Positions 9,359-12,660 of a stretch of DNA of 12,660 bases are shown here, piece after piece. Position 1 is the stretch's first letter. Each line of letters starts with the position of its first letter. The DNA lies in contig NW_003111996.1 in the NCBI RefSeq assembly GCF_000003605.2, forward strand, positions 28,739-41,398, given 5' to 3'. Position numbers and translations under genes: made by a program. Under the pieces are notes generated by a model, which made no database searches, was not told the origin of the DNA, and saw only the letters and a list, made by a program, of their open reading frames with translations. Origin of the DNA: Saccoglossus kowalevskii. Its lineage: Eukaryota > Hemichordata > Enteropneusta > Harrimaniidae.

Positions 9359-9383
9359 TGTACATATTAATTGTATGTAAATA
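9359..9383 (+). promoter_or_regulatory. Two Pumilio recognition motifs in the 3' UTR
   Basis: TGTACATA (9359-9366) and TGTAAATA (9376-9383) both match the Pumilio/PUF consensus TGTANATA and lie nine bases apart. PUF proteins bind such sites in mRNA and repress translation or speed decay. The second overlaps an AU-rich ATATTTAT. Function here is inferred from the consensus only. Confidence 0.5.
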
Positions 9384-9882
9384 TTTATCTTTAAGATGAT
9401 AATCTGCCAATGGTATCACAGAGAATAGATTTTAATAGTTTTTTGCTAACTGGTGTTGTGTGTACACCAACGTAGATAAAATGGCACACTTGATATGTGA
9501 TCTATTTGTGATGTCTTAGGAAGGAAACACAGAAATTAATATATGTAAATGACAATATATTTTGTGACATCAGTGATGATATTAAATTCAACTGTTGGGT
9601 TGATAAAATATGGCAAGATGGTTGCAATTATTGCTTCCATGGTAACCTAGTCTGTCTGATGTATGCTTCATATAGAGTGTGTTGTGATTTGTCAACTGTC
9701 ACTACCCTACTACATCTGTACCATGCAACATTCTATTGTCAGCTGAATCAAGTTATGAATATTTGTTTAAAAAAATTGCAATGGATTCTGGGAATCAATG
9801 GTATTGTGACGTCAGTTTGCAGGATTACTATGTATGTTTTCTATCACAGTGTTGCTGCATCAAGCATACAAAGAGATTTTTG

Positions 9883-9888
9883 AATAAA
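9883..9888 (+). terminator. Polyadenylation signal AATAAA
   Basis: AATAAA is followed 10-15 bases later by a plausible cleavage site (GTCAAAAA, near 9897-9903) and then by a U/GU-rich stretch (TTCATTGTTCTTGTTTT). This is the best candidate for the 3' end of the zinc-finger transcript. Confidence 0.7.
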
Positions 9889-9953
9889 TATTTATGTCAA
9901 AAAGCTAGTTCATTGTTCTTGTTTTAGCTGTTCAAGGGTAAGTGAGTGAGTGG

Positions 9954-10173
9954 ACAATGGGTTTGACTGGCCCAGCTGTCGGGATTTTTTCTCAGTTAAA
10001 TTATAATAAAAAAAATACGTGGGGAAAACAATTTTTGCAAAATTTGGGGTGAGCACGAAAACCACCATTTCGCCATTACAGGGGATTTTGTGTCAGCACC
10101 TCGCGATAATTTTATTTAATTTTAATTTTAAAAAGAAATAAATTGCCTGGACTGTGCCAGTCTAACAATGGGT
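9954..10173. mobile_element. Short inverted-repeat element with 9-bp direct flanks
   Basis: ACAATGGGT occurs at 9954-9962 and again at 10165-10173. The segment between (9963-10164, 202 bp) starts TTGACTGGCCCAG and ends CTGTGCCAGTCTA, whose reverse complement is TAGACTGGCACAG: 11 of 13 bases agree. Direct flanking repeats plus terminal inverted repeats indicate a non-autonomous DNA transposon. A 9-bp duplication fits Mutator-like elements; if one base is counted as element, 8 bp would fit hAT. It sits about 50 bp past the gene's likely polyadenylation site and has no ORF. Confidence 0.65.
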
Positions 10174-10555
10174 CTACTTGTTCTCTTACCAAAATTGCAC
10201 ATCACCAGCCATATTTGTTCATGTTGTTTTTCTTTTTGTGCCATTTTTTCATCAATCTGTCTAAATGGAATAGTCTGAATTTTTTTATAATGATAGACCC
10301 TAATGTAATTTCTACCTGACTTTCAGAATTTTGATTGGTCAATTGGTTCAGTAGCCATCTTGGATTGAAGTTTAACTAGAAGGGGCCATTTTGAAAACTT
10401 TCTGAATTTGTTGTAGATTTATTGGGATATTGACTACTATTTCATGATTGAACATATTAAAGTAAAAGTTCTATCTTAGCATTTATGTGTAAAGGTTCGA
10501 TAATTATTTGGTAGTTTTTACTGTTCAATTTGTGATTGTACATCATCTGTTGGCT
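10174..10555. other. Intergenic DNA, no gene seen
   Basis: AT-rich sequence without recognisable coding potential. It includes one instance of the GCCATCTT core (10354-10361) that recurs downstream. Confidence 0.5.
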
Positions 10556-10815
10556 GTCAATAATTGCATTTTCAAAACTACCAGCAGACTTGCTTTGATA
10601 TGCTATACCTTGGGTGGATCTATCAGATTTGTTCATTTCACGATATCTATAATTCTCTATCTGGTAAAAACATTTTCTTTTAAACTACCAACCCAAGTGA
10701 TTTGATACATTTTATGTAGATACCTTGGGTGGACCTCTATCAGATTTGTGCATATCATAAATACTCATCAATTCTCTAATCTAAGCAAATATTTTTTGTC
10801 ATTTTTGGTCAAATG
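10556..10815 (+). repeat. Decayed relative of the ~156-bp tandem repeat
   Basis: Two diverged units share the landmarks of the arrays at 1-848 and 1995-2984 in the same order: AAACTACCA..., TTGCTTTGATAT, TACCTTGGGTGGA, ATCAGATTTGTTCATTTCA, AATTCTCTA and TTTTTTGTCATTTTTGGT. Unit starts near 10629 and 10746 are only 117 bases apart because of internal deletion. It keeps the TACCTTGGGTGGACCTCT form seen in the first, partial unit of the copy at 1995-2984, while inner units of the arrays read GGTACTACATGTGGACCTCT. Confidence 0.75.
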
Positions 10816-11189
10816 TTTCATTGTTTGCCTTGATATTTCAGGTGAATGTAATTTTTGTGTACAATTCAAGTTGGAATCAGCCAGAACCAAACTAGTATTT
10901 TGATCAAATAGTTTTTTTTATATGTAATGTGATTTTGTCAAAAACTACCAAATGTTTGGTTATTTGTTTCCCATGAGTACATCCACTCGATACTTTGTAT
11001 ATAACATATATGGCCAAAGCTTCTTACAAGAAAAATTAAATAATTTTGATCAGTCGTGTGGTTTGGTAGCCATCTTCAATGACCACAATTTGTGGCATTT
11101 ATTAGATCAACTTGTATGGAGCATGTATGGGTAAAGTTTGTTATGGGAAAACACAATCTGATTAAAATAAGATCCTGGTTGGCTTAATT
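10816..11189. other. Intergenic DNA with a diverged repeat
   Basis: No gene is seen. The part 10966-11080 resembles 11995-12110 in scattered blocks (TATGGCCAAAGCTTCTTACA against TATGACCAGAGCATCTTTTG; GTTTGGTAGCCATCTT against GTTTGGCCACCATCTT), with the blocks in a different order, so both are probably old members of one repeat family. Confidence 0.45.
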
Positions 11190-11220
11190 TTTTTTTAATT
11201 TTTTTTTTATATAATTACTG

Positions 11221-11274
11221 TAATTATTATTTATTTTAATTATTTACTATAATTATTATTTATTTTAATTATTT
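11221..11274. repeat. AT-rich 25-bp direct duplication
   Basis: The 25 bases starting TAATTATTATTTATTTTAAT occur at 11221-11245 and again, identically, at 11250-11274 (period 29). They sit in a wider T/A-only low-complexity tract of about 11190-11277. No function is implied. Confidence 0.85.
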
Positions 11275-11324
11275 TTTGACGTTACAATTATTTTGCTGCA
11301 AGAATGGTTTTGTACGTGAAAGCC

Positions 11325-11545
11325 ACCGGGTTTCGGCCATCTTAAATTAGATTGTGAAACAAATTGATGTGCACATGTATAATATCATGTATGATGTATG
11401 TGTGAAGTTTGATTGTGATTGGTCCAGGCATTTCTGAGATACAGGTCCGGACTCGCGTACGGACACAAGGACACACAGAGGTCAAAACACAAGTCCCTGT
11501 TTTCGGACTGAGTCCGAACGATGACTAATAAAATCACTGATGCCA
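11325..11545 (+). repeat. Diverged interspersed repeat with GGAC-rich stretch and palindrome
   Basis: It contains GGTTTCGGCCATCTTAAATT, then GATTGTGATTGGTCCAGGCA followed by TTTCTGAGATACAGGTCC, then a GGAC-rich stretch (GGACTCGCGTACGGACACAA). A GATTGG-TCCAGGCATTTCTGAGA string followed by GGAC repeats is, from memory, a recurrent pattern in marine invertebrate repeats. A near-perfect 17-bp palindrome, TTCGGACTGAGTCCGAA, lies at 11502-11518. No coding capacity is seen. Confidence 0.5.
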
Positions 11546-11994
11546 AAGTCACAGTCAAAGAAAACATAACAATTGGTCATTGCTGAGGCAAATTTGGATT
11601 TTTTTTTAAGTAACCTTCATTTTCCTGATTTACATATTATAACTACTCAAAATTTGCATGTAATTTACATATGATTTACATAATACAGTTACGTATACCT
11701 TTTCAGCACAAGAAGTAGGTTCGTTATAGAAACAGACACATGCAACAGTATTGATTATCAAGAGTTTCTTGTTAAGTTGTTTATTTTGTCTGTTTTTATA
11801 TAAATGCATGCACAGTCTGGGTGTATAAAAGGAAAGATGGCCGCCACTTTTCGGTATGCAAATGACACTCAAGCGTGAAACATCTCTTCAGGGTGCTCCG
11901 CAAAATCACTCTTTTCGGCAAAAAAAAAAATAAAGAAAAAATTTAGCCAACCATTTATTTTAATCTGATTTATTCAGAAATGATTAGTCTCATG
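11546..11994. other. Intergenic DNA, possible core promoter, A-rich tract
   Basis: No gene is seen. There is a TATAAAAG (11824-11831), an AAGATGGCCGCC (11834-11845) and an octamer ATGCAAAT (11856-11863) within 40 bp, and an A-rich tract at about 11920-11942. A promoter is possible but unproven: no exon follows in the window. Confidence 0.35.
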
Positions 11995-12140
11995 GTTTGG
12001 CCACCATCTTAAATTTTCAGCGAAAATGACAATTTGAGCATGTGTGTCTCATGAATGCTTTAACCAATTGCAATTTTGCATGTAGTATGTATGACCAGAG
12101 CATCTTTTGAAAAAATAACATATATATCAATGGGTAAATA
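11995..12140 (+). repeat. Diverged interspersed repeat (GTTTGGCCACCATCTT type)
   Basis: It begins GTTTGGCCACCATCTTAAAT, continues through ACCAATTGCAATTTTGCATG and ends with TATGACCAGAGCATCTTTTG. Similar blocks occur at about 10966-11080 and 11325-11345. This is an old dispersed repeat without a visible ORF. Confidence 0.5.
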
Positions 12141-12230
12141 TTAAGGCATATTCTGCCTTCAAACTTTGAAGCTGCTTTAATTTGTTCAAACTTATTGTGT
12201 GGGGGCGCACTTTATATTTGCCAGCTGATT

Positions 12231-12578
12231 AGATAGAATAGAATAGAATAATGCTTTGGTAATTGATGTATTAAAGCTTTTTTGAAATAAACTACAATCA
12301 AACTACACGTACAATACAATAATAGACTTCAAATAAACAACAACTAAATCACACTGAAAATATAGCACAACAATACATTAATTAATTATCACCTTTTCTT
12401 TTCTTATTTTGTAGGCTTTCTGTATGTAATTTAATAACCCGAGTAGACATCGTTTGTTAGTTGTGTTTAAAATGTGTATAAATTTATCTTTGTGGTTGTA
12501 ATTTTTGAAATTTGGATTGGAGAATAGGCTATATAATTCTTGTCTATTGTCTATTTTGATTAGATATATGTTGATACT
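12231..12578 (-). mobile_element. 5'-truncated LINE 3' end (CR1/L2-like), minus strand
   Basis: On the minus strand, codons 12578 down to the stop at 12378-12380 give an open 66-residue stretch including IDNRQELYSLFSNPNF, KDKFIHILN, LLNYIQKAYKIR. The pattern R-x2-L-(Y/F), then DKFI-x-IL, then YI-x2-A-x-x-IR resembles the C-terminal tail of CR1/L2-type LINE proteins as I know them. Downstream on that strand comes ~130 bp of AT-rich trailer and then a short (ATTCT)n microsatellite (plus-strand TAGAA repeats, 12234-12250), as expected for a CR1-type 3' terminus. The fragment lacks the polymerase core and cannot be active. The assignment rests on a short protein stretch plus the tail. Confidence 0.45.
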
Positions 12579-12660
12579 TTATTGTATGTAAGCCCCATGG
12601 TGGATACAATTACATGTTAATTGGTGGGATGAGGGGGAGGGGCAATATTTTTATTACTAC
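12579..12660 (-). other. Possible second LINE 3' terminus at window edge
   Basis: On the minus strand this reads TGTATCCACCATGGGGCTTA, then CATACAATAAAGTATCAA. A 'CCACCATGGGGCTT...AATAAA' string close to a stop codon looks like the end of another non-LTR retrotransposon, abutting the truncated LINE. The window ends before it can be tested. Confidence 0.3.

Larger units (their letters stand above)
8599..9903 (+). other. 3' untranslated region of the zinc-finger gene
   Basis: AT-rich DNA without a convincing ORF runs from the stop codon to the likely cleavage site just after the AATAAA at 9883. A weaker AATAAA at 9168-9173 could give a shorter transcript. The region contains a run of 12 G (8966-8977) and a pair of Pumilio-type motifs. 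The extent is inferred from signals only; no transcript evidence is available. Confidence 0.65.

Noticed and set aside
9929-9960. Splice donor-like GGGTAAGTGAGTGAGTGG after the polyadenylation signal as evidence for a further 3' exon
   Set aside because: The stop codon and a complete polyadenylation signal precede it, and no matching downstream coding exon is visible.

Overview
The window is animal nuclear DNA: AT-rich, with spliced protein-coding exons, GT-AG introns, a long 3' untranslated region and many short mobile-element relics. The repeat types (arrays of ~156-bp units carrying a GTCCGGCG motif, and a TA-flanked inverted-repeat element rich in TTTTCGCTG) suggest a marine invertebrate such as a mollusc, brachiopod, annelid or hemichordate. 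The species cannot be named from sequence alone.

Layout. Positions 1-848 hold a repeat element of ~156-bp tandem units, cut by the window edge. Exons at 1164-1394, 1876-1938 and 4616-8598 on the + strand join in one frame, all with phase 1 junctions. They encode most of a very large zinc-finger protein that I identify as the invertebrate orthologue of vertebrate ZNF423/ZNF521 (Drosophila OAZ family). The first coding exon lies upstream of the window. The intron 1939-4615 holds a second copy of the tandem-repeat element (1995-2984) and, 33 bases before the giant exon, a 196-bp inverted-repeat element (4387-4582). The 3' untranslated region runs from 8599 to about 9900 and ends at an AATAAA signal at 9883. 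It carries two Pumilio-type motifs.

Downstream, 9900-12660 is non-coding. It holds a ~200-bp inverted-repeat element flanked by 9-bp direct repeats (9954-10173), a decayed relative of the tandem repeat (about 10556-10815), several diverged repeats sharing a GCCATCTT core, an AT-rich duplication, and on the - strand a probable 5'-truncated LINE 3' end (12231-12578).

The only gene is the zinc-finger regulator. In vertebrates this family is nuclear and links BMP-SMAD, EBF and retinoid signalling to transcription. The most notable protein feature is a block of seven C2H2 fingers beyond the point where the vertebrate proteins end. I found no sign of a wholly new system; the novelty lies in this extension and in how repeats are arranged around the exons.
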